From: Neorhizobium galegae
GTDB taxonomy: Bacteria > Pseudomonadota > Alphaproteobacteria > Rhizobiales > Rhizobiaceae
DNA: 64,000 nt
Direction: 5' to 3'
Assembly (NCBI RefSeq): GCF_017877055.1
Contig: NZ_JAGIPG010000002.1
Span: forward strand, 310,001-374,000
Shown here: piece by piece, positions 18,766 to 27,943 of the stretch
Layout of the letters: the number at the start of each line of letters is the position of its first letter
Position numbering within the stretch: position 1 is the stretch's first letter
The notes under the pieces: model-generated
What the model was told of the DNA's origin: nothing
Databases searched by the model: none
The model's input: only the letters and a program-made list of their open reading frames with translations
Program-made: the position numbers and the translations under genes

Positions 18766-18843
18766 GGGGCGGATGTCGGATTTCATGAACATCCCCGGGC
18801 TTATCCGTCCTCTGCACCGCTCGTCCATGCCGGGGGCTGTCCC

Positions 18844-20850
18844 ATGCTGAGAAAAGTCCTCATCGCCAATCGCGGCGAGATCGCCTGCCGCATCATCCGC
18901 ACCTGCCACCGGCTGGGTGTCGCGACCGTCGCGGTCTATTCCGACGCCGACCGGGACGCCCTGCATGTGTCGCTTGCCGGCGAAGCGGTCCATATCGGCC
19001 CGTCCCCCGCTGCCGAAAGTTACCTGCACGGCGACACGATCATCGAGGCGGCATTGCGGACAGGCGCCGATGCCATCCATCCCGGCTACGGCTTTCTCTC
19101 GGAAAACCCCGACTTTGCCGATGCGGTGACATCCGCCGGCATCCGCTTCATCGGCCCGTCGTCCGATGCCATCCGCGCCATGGGCCTCAAAGACGCCGCC
19201 AAGGCGCTGATGGAAGAGGCCGGCGTGCCTGTCGTGCCGGGCTATCACGGCGCCGAACAGGATCCCGACTTCCTATCCAGGGAAGCGGAGCGCATCGGCT
19301 TTCCGGTGCTGATCAAGGCTCGCGCCGGCGGCGGCGGCAAGGGCATGCGGCGGGTCGAGGATGCCGCCACCTTCAGGGAAGCGCTCGCCTCGGCGCAGCG
19401 CGAGGCCTCGGCCGCCTTCGGCGATGCGGCCTGCCTGATCGAGAAATACATCGCCCATCCACGGCACATCGAGATCCAGGTTTTTGGCGACGACCACGGC
19501 AATGTCGTGCACCTTTTCGAACGTGACTGTTCCCTGCAGCGCCGCCACCAGAAGGTCATCGAGGAAGCGCCGGCCCCCGGCATGCCGGACGACATGCGCA
19601 TCGCCATGGGCGAGGCGGCGGTCAAGGCGGCGATGGCGATTTCCTATTCCGGTGCCGGCACGATCGAGTTCATCGCCGATGCCTCGGATGGGCTGAAAGC
19701 CGACCGCTTCTGGTTCATGGAGATGAACACCCGCCTGCAGGTGGAGCATCCGGTTACCGAGGCGATCACCGGCGTCGATCTCGTCGAATGGCAGCTTCGC
19801 GTCGCATCCGGCGAGCCTCTGCCGCGCAGCCAGGACGAGCTATTCATCAGCGGCTGGGCCTTCGAGGCGCGGCTTTATGCGGAGGATGCCGAGCGGGGTT
19901 TTCTGCCTGCCACCGGCAGGCTTGCCCATCTGGACTTGCCCGAGGAACTGGCGCGCGTGGACAGCGGCGTGCGTGCCGGCGACCGGATCTCGCCCTTCTA
20001 CGACCCAATGATCGCGAAAATCATCACCCGAGGCCCGGACCGCCAGACGGCACTCTCGCTCCTGTCGGCCGCCCTTGCCGAGGTTCGTGCCACCGGCATC
20101 ACCACCAACGCCACATTCCTTCGCCGGCTAACAATCCAGCCGGATTTTGTCGAGGGGAGGCCCGACACCGGCCTGATCGACAGGCATCTGGCGGAATTGA
20201 CGATTGGCCAGGCCCCGTCTCGGGAGGCCATGGCCCTGGCCGCTTTAAAGCTCTCCGGTGCCCTGGAGCCGAAGACCGGCAGCGATCCCTGGGACCGCTT
20301 ATCCGGGTTCCGATTGTGGTCGGAAGCGGCCGACTTCGTTGAGTTGGACTACCGCGGCCAGCACGTGCCGGTCTCGCTCGGATCGATCGGGGAGGGCGCA
20401 TATGCGGCCTTGGTCGATGGCAAGCCGGTCGATTTCCGCCTCTCACGCTTGGGCGCCGAGGCTTGTCTTCTGGAGGTCGCCGGCCGGAAACATCGCGTCC
20501 ATCTGGTCTGCGGCGAACGTGACGTGACGATCTTCGGTGATGGCGAAAGCTGGCATTTTGGCCTCATCGACCCTCTCGCCGGCGAGGATGAGACTGCCGA
20601 CGGCGGCGGTCGCATCGTCGCGCCCATGCCGGGCCTCGTGAAACTCCTTCATGCCACCCCGGGAGCCGCCGTCACAAAGGGTGAGACCCTGGCCGTCATG
20701 GAAGCCATGAAGATGGAACTGACGCTGACCGCACCGCGCGACGGTACGATTGCCGAGGTGCTGGTGTCGCAGGGCGAACAGGTAGTCGAAAGCGCGGTGC
20801 TGCTGACCCTTGAACCGGAACCGGAAGCCGGGGGGGCGGAGGATGGCTGA
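18844..20850 (+). CDS. mccA: 3-methylcrotonyl-CoA carboxylase, alpha (biotin carboxylase/BCCP) subunit
   Basis: This 668-residue biotin enzyme carboxylates its own biotin with ATP and bicarbonate. It starts LRKVLIANRGEIACRIIRTC, has the ATP-grasp loop AGGGGKGMRRV (about 162-172), the biotin-carboxylase motif FMEMNTRLQVEHPVTE (about 293-308) and a C-terminal biotinyl domain with EAMKMEL, biotin on Lys623. It partners the beta subunit encoded 78 bp upstream. Its last 8 nt overlap the next gene. Confidence 0.95.
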   Translation: MLRKVLIANRGEIACRIIRTCHRLGVATVAVYSDADRDALHVSLAGEAVHIGPSPAAESYLHGDTIIEAALRTGADAIHPGYGFLSENPDFADAVTSAGIRFIGPSSDAIRAMGLKDAAKALMEEAGVPVVPGYHGAEQDPDFLSREAERIGFPVLIKARAGGGGKGMRRVEDAATFREALASAQREASAAFGDAACLIEKYIAHPRHIEIQVFGDDHGNVVHLFERDCSLQRRHQKVIEEAPAPGMPDDMRIAMGEAAVKAAMAISYSGAGTIEFIADASDGLKADRFWFMEMNTRLQVEHPVTEAITGVDLVEWQLRVASGEPLPRSQDELFISGWAFEARLYAEDAERGFLPATGRLAHLDLPEELARVDSGVRAGDRISPFYDPMIAKIITRGPDRQTALSLLSAALAEVRATGITTNATFLRRLTIQPDFVEGRPDTGLIDRHLAELTIGQAPSREAMALAALKLSGALEPKTGSDPWDRLSGFRLWSEAADFVELDYRGQHVPVSLGSIGEGAYAALVDGKPVDFRLSRLGAEACLLEVAGRKHRVHLVCGERDVTIFGDGESWHFGLIDPLAGEDETADGGGRIVAPMPGLVKLLHATPGAAVTKGETLAVMEAMKMELTLTAPRDGTIAEVLVSQGEQVVESAVLLTLEPEPEAGGAEDG

Positions 20851-21700
20851 ATTCGTCCGCATCCACGAGATGGGGCCGCGTGATGGGCTGCAGAACGAGA
20901 AGCGTATCATCTCGACCGCCGACAAGATCCGGCTGGTCGACCTGCTCTCCGCATGCGGCTTCGAAAAAATCGAGGTGACGAGTTTTGTGCGAGCCGACTG
21001 GGTGCCGCAGATGGCCGATGGCGCCGAGGTCATGGCCGGCATCGCCCGCCGCCCGGGCACGCTCTACACCGTGCTGACACCGAACGTGCGGGGATATGCG
21101 GCCGCCGTCTCGGCAAAAGCGGACGAGGTCGCCGTCTTCGCCTCGGCATCCGAAGGCTTCAGCCATCGCAACATCAATTGCAGCATCGCGGAGAGCTTTC
21201 AACGCTTCGCGCCTGTGATCGACGGCGCCCGCCGCGACAGCATCCCGGTCCGCGCCTATGTCTCCTGTGCCGTCGATTGTCCCTTTGACGGTCCAACGCC
21301 GCCGGCCCAGGTGGCACGGGTGGCAACGCAGCTTCACGCGCTCGGCTGCAGCGAGGTGGCGCTGGCCGACACGATCGGCACCGGCACGCCGGACCGGGTC
21401 GCCGCCATGCTCGATGCGGTCTTGGAGCAGCTCCCGGCGGCCAAACTCGCCGGGCATTTTCACGACACCAACGGCCGGGCGCTCGACAACATCACCGTCT
21501 CGCTCAAAAAGGGATTGCGTGTATTCGATGCCGCAGCCGGCGGCCTTGGCGGCTGCCCGTATGCGCCGGGCGCCGAAGGCAATGTCGCAACCGGAAAAAC
21601 GGTCGACCATCTGCATGCGCTGGGTTTCGAGACCCGCATAGACCGCGACCGGCTGACCGATGCGGAGGCTTTTGCCCGCAGCCTGAGAGGAGCGCGCTAA
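20843..21700 (+). CDS. hmgL: hydroxymethylglutaryl-CoA lyase
   Basis: This 285-residue TIM-barrel lyase splits HMG-CoA to acetyl-CoA and acetoacetate, the final step of leucine degradation. It shows EMGPRDGLQNEK (metal/active-site Arg-Asp, about 8-19), the HFHDTNGRALDN metal histidines (about 208-219) and the signature GLGGCPYAPGAEGNVAT with the conserved Cys. The residue after NVAT is Gly where many homologues have Glu. It overlaps mccA by 8 nt; GGAGG precedes the ATG. Confidence 0.93.
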   Translation: MAEFVRIHEMGPRDGLQNEKRIISTADKIRLVDLLSACGFEKIEVTSFVRADWVPQMADGAEVMAGIARRPGTLYTVLTPNVRGYAAAVSAKADEVAVFASASEGFSHRNINCSIAESFQRFAPVIDGARRDSIPVRAYVSCAVDCPFDGPTPPAQVARVATQLHALGCSEVALADTIGTGTPDRVAAMLDAVLEQLPAAKLAGHFHDTNGRALDNITVSLKKGLRVFDAAAGGLGGCPYAPGAEGNVATGKTVDHLHALGFETRIDRDRLTDAEAFARSLRGAR

Positions 21701-22507
21701 ATGGGTGCTTACGACACGCTGACACTGGAACGGGATGCCCGCGGGGTGGCGACACTGACGCTCGCCCGGGCCGAAAAGCACAACGCCATGAACGCGCAGA
21801 TGATCGCCGATCTGACGGACGCGGCCGGCAGGCTCGCAGCCGACGAGGCGGTCCGCGTCGTTGTTCTCGCATCCGCCGGCTCCACATTCTGCGCCGGGGG
21901 CGACCTGCAATGGATGCGCGGCCAGGCGGCGAGGAATCGCGCCGGCAAGATCGAGGGAGCGACGGAACTTGCCCTCATGCTGAAGGCGCTCGACGACCTG
22001 CCGAAGCCGCTGATCGGCCGGGTTCAGGGCAATGCCTTCGGCGGCGGTATCGGCCTGATGGCCGTCTGCGACATCGTCGTCGCGGTGGAAAGCGCCTGGT
22101 TTGCGCTCACCGAAACGCGGCTAGGGCTGATCCCCGCCACCATCGGACCTTACGTCGTCCGCCGGATCGGCGAAGGCCATGCACGTCGCCTGTTCCTCAA
22201 TGCCCGCCGCTTCAATGCGGTCACGGGTCGCGAGATCGGTCTTGTTTCCGTCGTTCGCACCGCCGATGAACTCGATGCGGCCGTCGAAGAGGAAGTCTCG
22301 GCCTTTCTCGATTGCGCTCCAGGCGCTGTCGCCAGCGCCAAGAACCTCGTTCAGGACCTTGCCCGCCAGACGATCGAAGATCCGATCGGCTACAGCACCG
22401 GCCTGCTCGCCGACCGCTGGGAAAGCGCCGAAGGCCGGGCCGGCATCGAGGCTTTCCTCAATCGTCGGCCAATGCCCTGGGTGGGTTCCAAGGCAGGTGG
22501 GGATTAG
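21701..22507 (+). CDS. liuC: enoyl-CoA hydratase, probable methylglutaconyl-CoA hydratase
   Basis: This 268-residue crotonase-fold protein has the CoA oxyanion-hole segments STFCAGGDLQWM (about 62-73) and GNAFGGGIGLMAVCDI (about 110-125) and the catalytic Glu in LTETRLGLIPATIGPYV. In this operon it would convert 3-methylglutaconyl-CoA to HMG-CoA, linking the carboxylase to the lyase. It starts on the base after the lyase stop and ends the operon. Substrate assignment rests on context. Confidence 0.88.
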   Translation: MGAYDTLTLERDARGVATLTLARAEKHNAMNAQMIADLTDAAGRLAADEAVRVVVLASAGSTFCAGGDLQWMRGQAARNRAGKIEGATELALMLKALDDLPKPLIGRVQGNAFGGGIGLMAVCDIVVAVESAWFALTETRLGLIPATIGPYVVRRIGEGHARRLFLNARRFNAVTGREIGLVSVVRTADELDAAVEEEVSAFLDCAPGAVASAKNLVQDLARQTIEDPIGYSTGLLADRWESAEGRAGIEAFLNRRPMPWVGSKAGGD

Positions 22508-22539
22508 CCCCGGAGTGCCTCCGGGACCAATCGAAGTGG

Positions 22540-23553
22540 TCATTGCTTCGGAATGCCGGCCTTCTGGATTACGTCCGACCATTTCTGGATATCGGCTTTC
22601 AGGCGGCTGCCGATCTCTTCCGGGGTGCTGGACCGGGCTTCGACGCCGAGATCCGCAAACCGCTTCTGGAGGGCAGGGTCGGCCAGGACCTCGACCAGCG
22701 TGGCGTTCAGCTTCTTCACCGCTTCCGGCGGTGTGCCCTTCGGCGCGAAGATGGCATTCCAGGAGGTCACGTCGAAGCCCTTGACGCCTTCTTCCGCGGC
22801 GGTCGGGACGTTTGGCGAGAGGCTGGAGCGCGCCGGGCCGGAGGAGGCGATGGCGATCGCCTGGTTCTGCTGCAGGGCAGCTTTCAGCGCCGTCTGGCTG
22901 TCGATGATGACGTCGAGTTCACCGCCGAGCAGCGCGACCTGAAGATCAGGCGTGGCCTTGTAGGGCACAATGGTGAAATCGATCCCGGATGTCGACTTGA
23001 AGAGTTCCGCCGCAAGGTTCTGGCTGCTGCCGACATTGATGGTTCCGACATTGAGCGCGCCCGGCTTGGCCTTGGCGGCTTCCAGCACGTCCTTGAGGGT
23101 TTTGAACTTGCCACCTGACTTGGTGACGAAGACGAAATCGAAATAGGCGAGGCTCGATACCGGCACGAAATCGGCGACCGGATCGAACTGCAGGTTCTTG
23201 AAGAGCGGTACGCTGATCGCGGTGCCGTTCGAGAGCAGCGCGAGCGTGTAACCGTCCGCCGGAGCGTTCAATGCCGCCCGGGCCGCGACGGAACCACCGG
23301 CACCCGGCTGGTTCATGATCACGATCTGTTTGCCGAGCTTCTTGCCGAGCGACTCGGCAACCAGGCGTGCCGTGATGTCGGCGATCCCGCCGGGACCGAA
23401 AGGCAGCACCAGGGTGATGTCCCGAGACGGATAGGCGTCCTGCGCAAAGGCGCCGGCCGGCAGCATCAGCGTCAGGGCGACGGTCAGGGATTTCATCCAA
23501 CCCACCAGCCGCCGGAACCGTCCCGGCGATCCCCCCGCAGTTTTGTAGTCCAT
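22540..23553 (-). CDS. tripartite tricarboxylate transporter (Bug/TctC-type) substrate-binding protein
   Basis: This 337-residue periplasmic binding protein has a signal peptide ending at about Ala37 (PAGAFAQDAYPSR) and the Bug features ITLVLPFGPGGIADITARLV and GAGGSVAARAALNAPADGYTL. Bug proteins bind carboxylates and related aromatic acids. No TctA/TctB permease genes are nearby, so it is an orphan receptor. ATG 23553 follows an excellent AAGGAGGAGG. It is 25 bp downstream of the amidohydrolase gene and forms an operon with it; the convergent neighbour is the leucine operon. Confidence 0.9.
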   Translation of the reverse strand: MDYKTAGGSPGRFRRLVGWMKSLTVALTLMLPAGAFAQDAYPSRDITLVLPFGPGGIADITARLVAESLGKKLGKQIVIMNQPGAGGSVAARAALNAPADGYTLALLSNGTAISVPLFKNLQFDPVADFVPVSSLAYFDFVFVTKSGGKFKTLKDVLEAAKAKPGALNVGTINVGSSQNLAAELFKSTSGIDFTIVPYKATPDLQVALLGGELDVIIDSQTALKAALQQNQAIAIASSGPARSSLSPNVPTAAEEGVKGFDVTSWNAIFAPKGTPPEAVKKLNATLVEVLADPALQKRFADLGVEARSSTPEEIGSRLKADIQKWSDVIQKAGIPKQ

Positions 23554-23578
23554 TCTTTCCTCCTCCTTATAAGGCCGC

Positions 23579-24454
23579 TCAGGCGGCAAAGCCGTATAGA
23601 CGTGCGGGATTGTCGACGAGCAGTCGCCGCTGGTCCTCTTCATCGAGTGCGAACCTGGGCACGAGATCCACGAGATCGGCCTCCTCGACCGGCTCCTTGA
23701 GGTTCGGGTGGGGGAAGTCGGTACCCCAGAGGCTCCGCTCGGGGCTCGCCTCCACCAGTGCTTTCGCAAAAGGCACCGCCGCATCGAACGGAAAACGCGA
23801 AATCCGCTCCGAGCCGCAAACCTTGATCCAGCAGTTTTCCCGCCGCACCAGTTCCAGCAGTGTCTGAAAAGCCGGCTGGTCGGTGCCGAGGCTGGTGTCG
23901 ACGCGCCCCATATGGTCGATGACGAAGGGCACCGGCAGTCCGGCGATCATGGCGGACAGCGGAACGATGTCGGCGGCGTCGAGATGCAGCACCACGTGCC
24001 AGCCGCGACCCTTGATACGGTCGATCACCCGGTTGAAGACGGCCATGTCAGGCGCACCGCCGAGGTGGCGGACGAAATTGAACCGCACGCCACGCACACC
24101 ACCGTCGTCGAGCCTCTGGCAGGCGCGGTCGTCAAAACCGTCGTCCACGATGGCGACGCCGCGATAGCGGTCCGGGCGCCAGGCGATCGCATCGAGCATG
24201 GCGCGGTTGTCGGTCCCGTGGCAGCTCGCCTGAACGATGACGGCGCGGGCGATTCCAAGCCGGTCGTGAAGCTCTGCCAGGGCCTCCTTTGGGGCGTCCT
24301 CCGGCGTATAGCTGCGGTTGGGCGCATAGGGGAAAACCGCTCCCGGACCGAACACGTGGCAATGGGCGTCACAGCTGCCCTCAGGCAACCGGAAGTCAGG
24401 CTTCCGCCGTGCGGCCGCTGCCCCGTGACCGCTCTCCTGGCGATGTTCGTTCAT
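23579..24454 (-). CDS. amidohydrolase-2 family hydrolase (pyrone-dicarboxylate lactonase-like)
   Basis: This 291-residue TIM-barrel hydrolase has the metal-binding CDAHCHVFGPG (His31 and His33) and a late HLDAADIVPL and VIDHMGRVD. The CHVFGP context and length recall LigI-type 2-pyrone-4,6-dicarboxylate lactonases and related ring-acid hydrolases; the exact substrate is not known. ATG 24454 is preceded by GGGAGG. It sits 19 bp after the TetR gene and 25 bp before the Bug-type protein, in one transcript. Confidence 0.82.
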   Translation of the reverse strand: MNEHRQESGHGAAAARRKPDFRLPEGSCDAHCHVFGPGAVFPYAPNRSYTPEDAPKEALAELHDRLGIARAVIVQASCHGTDNRAMLDAIAWRPDRYRGVAIVDDGFDDRACQRLDDGGVRGVRFNFVRHLGGAPDMAVFNRVIDRIKGRGWHVVLHLDAADIVPLSAMIAGLPVPFVIDHMGRVDTSLGTDQPAFQTLLELVRRENCWIKVCGSERISRFPFDAAVPFAKALVEASPERSLWGTDFPHPNLKEPVEEADLVDLVPRFALDEEDQRRLLVDNPARLYGFAA

Positions 24455-24473
24455 TTTTCCTCCCATGCGGATT

Positions 24474-25127
24474 TCAGGTTGCCGCGTATTGCCTGGCTTC
24501 GACGCGCAGGTTTCGGAAGCTGGCATAGCTTGCCTCGACGATTTGATTGACGGCGGCCTCCCGGTCGTTTCCATCGACCGCGCCCCCCGAAAGACGCGTC
24601 ACGCGGTCCGGATTGATCAGGGCGTAATAAAGCGAGCCGAGCAGGAACTGGCTGCGCCAGACGAGCCCGCTCAAGGACGCGCCGGGCACACAATCGGCGA
24701 GGGCCTTGATGAAGGCGCGGCTGGTTTCGTCGAATGCATCTGCGATGATCGCTTGGGCGTCGGGATTTCCTTCCGCCGACAAAACCGCCCGCATCCGGGT
24801 GAATTCGGCACCGCCGCCATCGCCCTCCGACGAGGAGACGAAGGCGGGCACGACATAGGCGCGAAGGATGGCCATCAGCCGTTGATCCGCATCGCTGATC
24901 CGCAGGGCTTCGCCCAAAAGTTCGCGGCGGCGGGCGTTCATCGGCACCGTGTGGCGCTCATAGACCTCCCGCAGCAATTTTGCCTTCGAGCCGAAATGAT
25001 AGGTGAGGCTGCCGACATTGGCCCCGGACGCCTTGGCGATATCCCGCAGCGACACGGCATTGTAGCCGCTGCGGGAAAACAGGGTCACGGCATTTCTGAG
25101 CAAGGCTTCCCTCAGGTTCTGGCGCAT
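24474..25127 (-). CDS. TetR-family transcriptional repressor
   Basis: This 217-residue regulator has an N-terminal TetR helix-turn-helix (about residues 8-55, YNAVSLRDIAKASGANVGSL then TYHFGSKAKLL) and an all-helical ligand domain. It is the first gene of the TetR-amidohydrolase-Bug operon. A perfect 26-bp palindrome lies 25 bp upstream of its ATG, the likely operator, implying autorepression and control of the whole operon by a catabolic ligand. Confidence 0.88.
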   Translation of the reverse strand: MRQNLREALLRNAVTLFSRSGYNAVSLRDIAKASGANVGSLTYHFGSKAKLLREVYERHTVPMNARRRELLGEALRISDADQRLMAILRAYVVPAFVSSSEGDGGGAEFTRMRAVLSAEGNPDAQAIIADAFDETSRAFIKALADCVPGASLSGLVWRSQFLLGSLYYALINPDRVTRLSGGAVDGNDREAAVNQIVEASYASFRNLRVEARQYAAT

Positions 25128-25152
25128 GGAGATCCATTATCAATCATATCGT

Positions 25153-25178
25153 CCAATTTGTACAACTGTACAAATTGG
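25153..25178. promoter_or_regulatory. 26-bp perfect palindrome, TetR operator candidate
   Basis: The 12-bp arms CCAATTTGTACA and their exact inverse are separated by 2 bp. It lies in the 132-bp gap between the flavin hydroxylase gene and the TetR gene, just upstream of the TetR start. Perfect symmetry and position fit an autoregulatory operator. Confidence 0.7.
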
Positions 25179-25259
25179 AGTGTCAATCGAAATGCGCGCT
25201 GAGGCGGCCATGACCTTCCGCGGCATCGGCTTCAAAGCCGATGCCTTCTATGACGCGGA

Positions 25260-27182
25260 TTAACTCTGCCGAAGCATGAAGCCGTCGAAGAATGCCGATA
25301 GCTCGGTGTATCCATCGAGCGGCAGAACATGCGCAATGTACTGGTCCGGCCGCACCACCACCGTGCAACCCTGTTCCCGATCGATGCCACGCATCTCAAA
25401 GACGTCGTGGCCGTTCTTGAGGTCGGGGCAGAACATCTTCTCGTAGTCGCAGAGCCCGTAGCGGCCCTTCCGGGGCAGCAGGAAGGCCGGCATGGTCTCG
25501 ATGGCGAGCGTGCGGTGGGCCTGCTGGAAGACGGCGCGGATATCGATCACCGAGTCGATGTCGGCACCGGCCGGCGTATGTCTCCTTACCGGCGAGTTGG
25601 GGGAGTCCGCCAGGAAATCGCACAGGGCACGCAGGCGGGAAGACGGCTGAGCGTGATCGTCCTTTCCGGCAAAGGCATAGATGCGCCAGCGCCCGTCCGC
25701 CTTCGCGCAATGGCCGAGCTGCACCGGCTTTGCATCGACCAGGCGGATCACCGGTGCCGAATGGAACCGGGTGCCGATCGTCAGTCCTTTGGCGAGATGC
25801 TGATGGGTCGCCTCGCCGGTCAGCACCGACGGTGTGTAGCGGGTCGCCGTGCCCGCCGTATAACGTCCGGACCGGACGAAATATTTCTGGACTTCCGCCG
25901 GCTCGACGCCCTCGCCATCCGGATCATCCGGGGATTTCAGCGGCGCGCTCAGCATGGCCGACCATTCGCGGTCGAAGTCGATCAGTTCCTTGGCGATGGT
26001 CTGGCGTTCGGCGGAATAGCTGTGCAGCAGCTCCGGCCTGCTCCGCCCCTGCAGGACGGCGGCCAGCTTCCAGCCGAGGTTGAAACCGTCCTGCATCGAG
26101 ACGTTCATGCCCTGGCCGGCCTTCGGACTATGCGTATGGCAGGCATCGCCAGCGATGAACACATGCGGCAGGCGCTCCCGGGGCGCGTCGTCGAACTTGT
26201 CGGTGAGGCGCTGGCCGATCTCGTAGACCGACCACCAGGCGACCTCCTTCACCTCGAATGTGTGCGGATGCAGGATGCGCTGCACGGCCGCGATCAGCCT
26301 GTCGACGGTGATGTTCCGGCTCGCGACCCGCTCGTTTTCGTTGAGCTTGTCCAGCTCCACGTAGATGCGGACCATATAACCGCCTTCGCGCGGGATCAGA
26401 ACGATGCTGCCTTCGCCGGCCGACTGGATCAGTGCCTTGAGCCGGATGTCGGGAAAATTGGTGACGGCAAGCACATCCATGACGCCCCAGGCGTGATTGG
26501 CGGAATCGCCGTGCAGCGCCCGGCCGATCGACTTGCGCACCGTGCTGCGCGCCCCGTCGCAACCGACCACGTAGCGGGCTCTGATGATCTCGATCTCACC
26601 TTCGTGGGAGGGGTCGAGACGCTCCAGCCTTGCGGTCACGGGATAGTCGGAGGCAGTCGGATCGGTCGCCAGATCGATTAGGCGCCGCGAATAATGCGGT
26701 TCGAGCCGGGCCGGCGATTTGCGCATCACGTCGAGGAAGAAATCCTGCACGCGGGCCTGGTTGAGGATGACATGCGGGAATTCGGAAAGCCCGTCCTCGG
26801 TATCGTCGATCCTGCCGCTGCGGATGATGTTTTCGCGCTTCAAGTCGTCGGGCTTCCAGAAGGAGGTCTCGTTGACCCAGTAGGATTCCCTCATCACCCG
26901 CTCGGCGAAACCGAAGGCATGGAACATTTCCATCGTGCGGCAGGCAATGCCGTCGGCCTGGCCGCGCAGCAGCGGGCCGGATCTCTGGTCGACGATGCAG
27001 GTCCTGATGTCGGGAAAGGCGGAGAGCTGCGCGGCAAGCGTCAGGCCCGCCGGTCCGCAGCCGACGATCAGGACATCGACTTCGCTGGGAAGCGGCCCTT
27101 TATCGGCCGGCGCGTTGTATCGATCCTCGGGATGAAAGATTTCCGGGTCGCCGGGTTCGAACCCGTTAAGATGGAATTGCAT
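25260..27182 (-). CDS. FAD-dependent aromatic hydroxylase (phenol 2-monooxygenase / 3-hydroxybenzoate 4-monooxygenase type)
   Basis: This 640-residue class A flavoprotein monooxygenase has an N-terminal Rossmann motif VGCGPAG (about 40-46), the DG motif region VGCDGARSTVRKSIG and the second FAD motif FIAGDACHTHSPKAGQGMN (about 342-360). A C-terminal thioredoxin-like domain (about 460-640) is typical of phenol hydroxylase and MobA-type enzymes rather than shorter p-hydroxybenzoate hydroxylases. It would hydroxylate an aromatic ring with NAD(P)H and O2. It is divergent from a MarR gene that probably controls it. Confidence 0.87.
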   Translation of the reverse strand: MQFHLNGFEPGDPEIFHPEDRYNAPADKGPLPSEVDVLIVGCGPAGLTLAAQLSAFPDIRTCIVDQRSGPLLRGQADGIACRTMEMFHAFGFAERVMRESYWVNETSFWKPDDLKRENIIRSGRIDDTEDGLSEFPHVILNQARVQDFFLDVMRKSPARLEPHYSRRLIDLATDPTASDYPVTARLERLDPSHEGEIEIIRARYVVGCDGARSTVRKSIGRALHGDSANHAWGVMDVLAVTNFPDIRLKALIQSAGEGSIVLIPREGGYMVRIYVELDKLNENERVASRNITVDRLIAAVQRILHPHTFEVKEVAWWSVYEIGQRLTDKFDDAPRERLPHVFIAGDACHTHSPKAGQGMNVSMQDGFNLGWKLAAVLQGRSRPELLHSYSAERQTIAKELIDFDREWSAMLSAPLKSPDDPDGEGVEPAEVQKYFVRSGRYTAGTATRYTPSVLTGEATHQHLAKGLTIGTRFHSAPVIRLVDAKPVQLGHCAKADGRWRIYAFAGKDDHAQPSSRLRALCDFLADSPNSPVRRHTPAGADIDSVIDIRAVFQQAHRTLAIETMPAFLLPRKGRYGLCDYEKMFCPDLKNGHDVFEMRGIDREQGCTVVVRPDQYIAHVLPLDGYTELSAFFDGFMLRQS

Positions 27183-27248
27183 GGAACCAGTTTCCTCCGC
27201 ATGTTTCTTCAAGGCATCCGCGGAATGGATACGGCGGATCCAATATTG

Positions 27249-27273
27249 ATCAGTATGCTGATTATCAGTATGC
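27249..27273. promoter_or_regulatory. repeated half-sites between hydroxylase and MarR genes
   Basis: ATCAGTATGC occurs twice (27249-27258 and 27264-27273), and between them ATCAG-TATG-CTGAT and CTGAT-T-ATCAG make overlapping palindromes. It sits in the 122-bp divergent spacer, as expected for a MarR-type operator covering both promoters. Confidence 0.55.
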
Positions 27274-27304
27274 GTGTCAAGCTTGCGACGTTTTGGAGAG
27301 TTTG

Positions 27305-27793
27305 GTGAAAGACAACGATGACATGCCGGGGCATCTGGCCCGCCGGTTCCAGCAGATCGCCGTGGCGGTCTTCCACGCCGAGGTCGATCAAGCCGGTTAC
27401 GATCTGACACCCGTTCAATATGCAGCGCTCGCGGCGATCAGCATCAACCCGGGCATCGATCAGGTCACGCTCGCCGGGCTGATCGCCTACGACCGGACGA
27501 CCATTACCGGCGTCGTCGACCGGCTGGTGCAGAAGGGCCTGCTGGTGCGCAATGCCAGCACCAAGGACCGGCGCGCCCGAGAGCTGCAGATCACCGGCGA
27601 GGGGCAAAAGACCCTTGAGGGAATAGCGCCGGCGGTGGAGGCGGCGCAGCAGCTGATGCTGCGCGGCCTGACGGCAGAGGAGGCGGAAGAACTGCTGCGG
27701 CTTCTGCGCAAGGCGATCGCCGCCGGCAACGAACTGAGCCGGGCGCCGCTGCGCGAGGTTCCCGAGGCCGGCCAGGGCAGGCCGGTCAAGTGA
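27305..27793 (+). CDS. MarR-family transcriptional regulator
   Basis: This 162-residue winged-helix regulator has a helix-turn-helix at about residues 55-80 (TLAGLIAYDRTTITGVVDRL) and the wing DRRARELQITGEGQKTL. It is divergently placed next to the aromatic hydroxylase, the usual layout for MarR repressors relieved by phenolic ligands. The start is probably GTG 27305; TTG codons just upstream are alternatives. It has a slightly Glu-rich C-terminus. Confidence 0.82.
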   Translation: MKDNDDMPGHLARRFQQIAVAVFHAEVDQAGYDLTPVQYAALAAISINPGIDQVTLAGLIAYDRTTITGVVDRLVQKGLLVRNASTKDRRARELQITGEGQKTLEGIAPAVEAAQQLMLRGLTAEEAEELLRLLRKAIAAGNELSRAPLREVPEAGQGRPVK

Positions 27794-27943
27794 CCCGCTA
27801 TCGACGCCGCTGCGCGCAAGGCCGCCCGGCTGCCGGGCAAGCCGCACATCCAATCCCATTTCGCTAACCTTTTGTTGACCATATTCCCCGAGCCTTGCCA
27901 TCCATGCATCACGCGTCGGTCCGGTTACAGCAAGGAGAAGAGC

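Noticed and set aside
17035..19248. Long minus-strand frame across mccB and mccA
   Set aside because: It is a shadow of conserved carboxylase genes with the same artefact composition.
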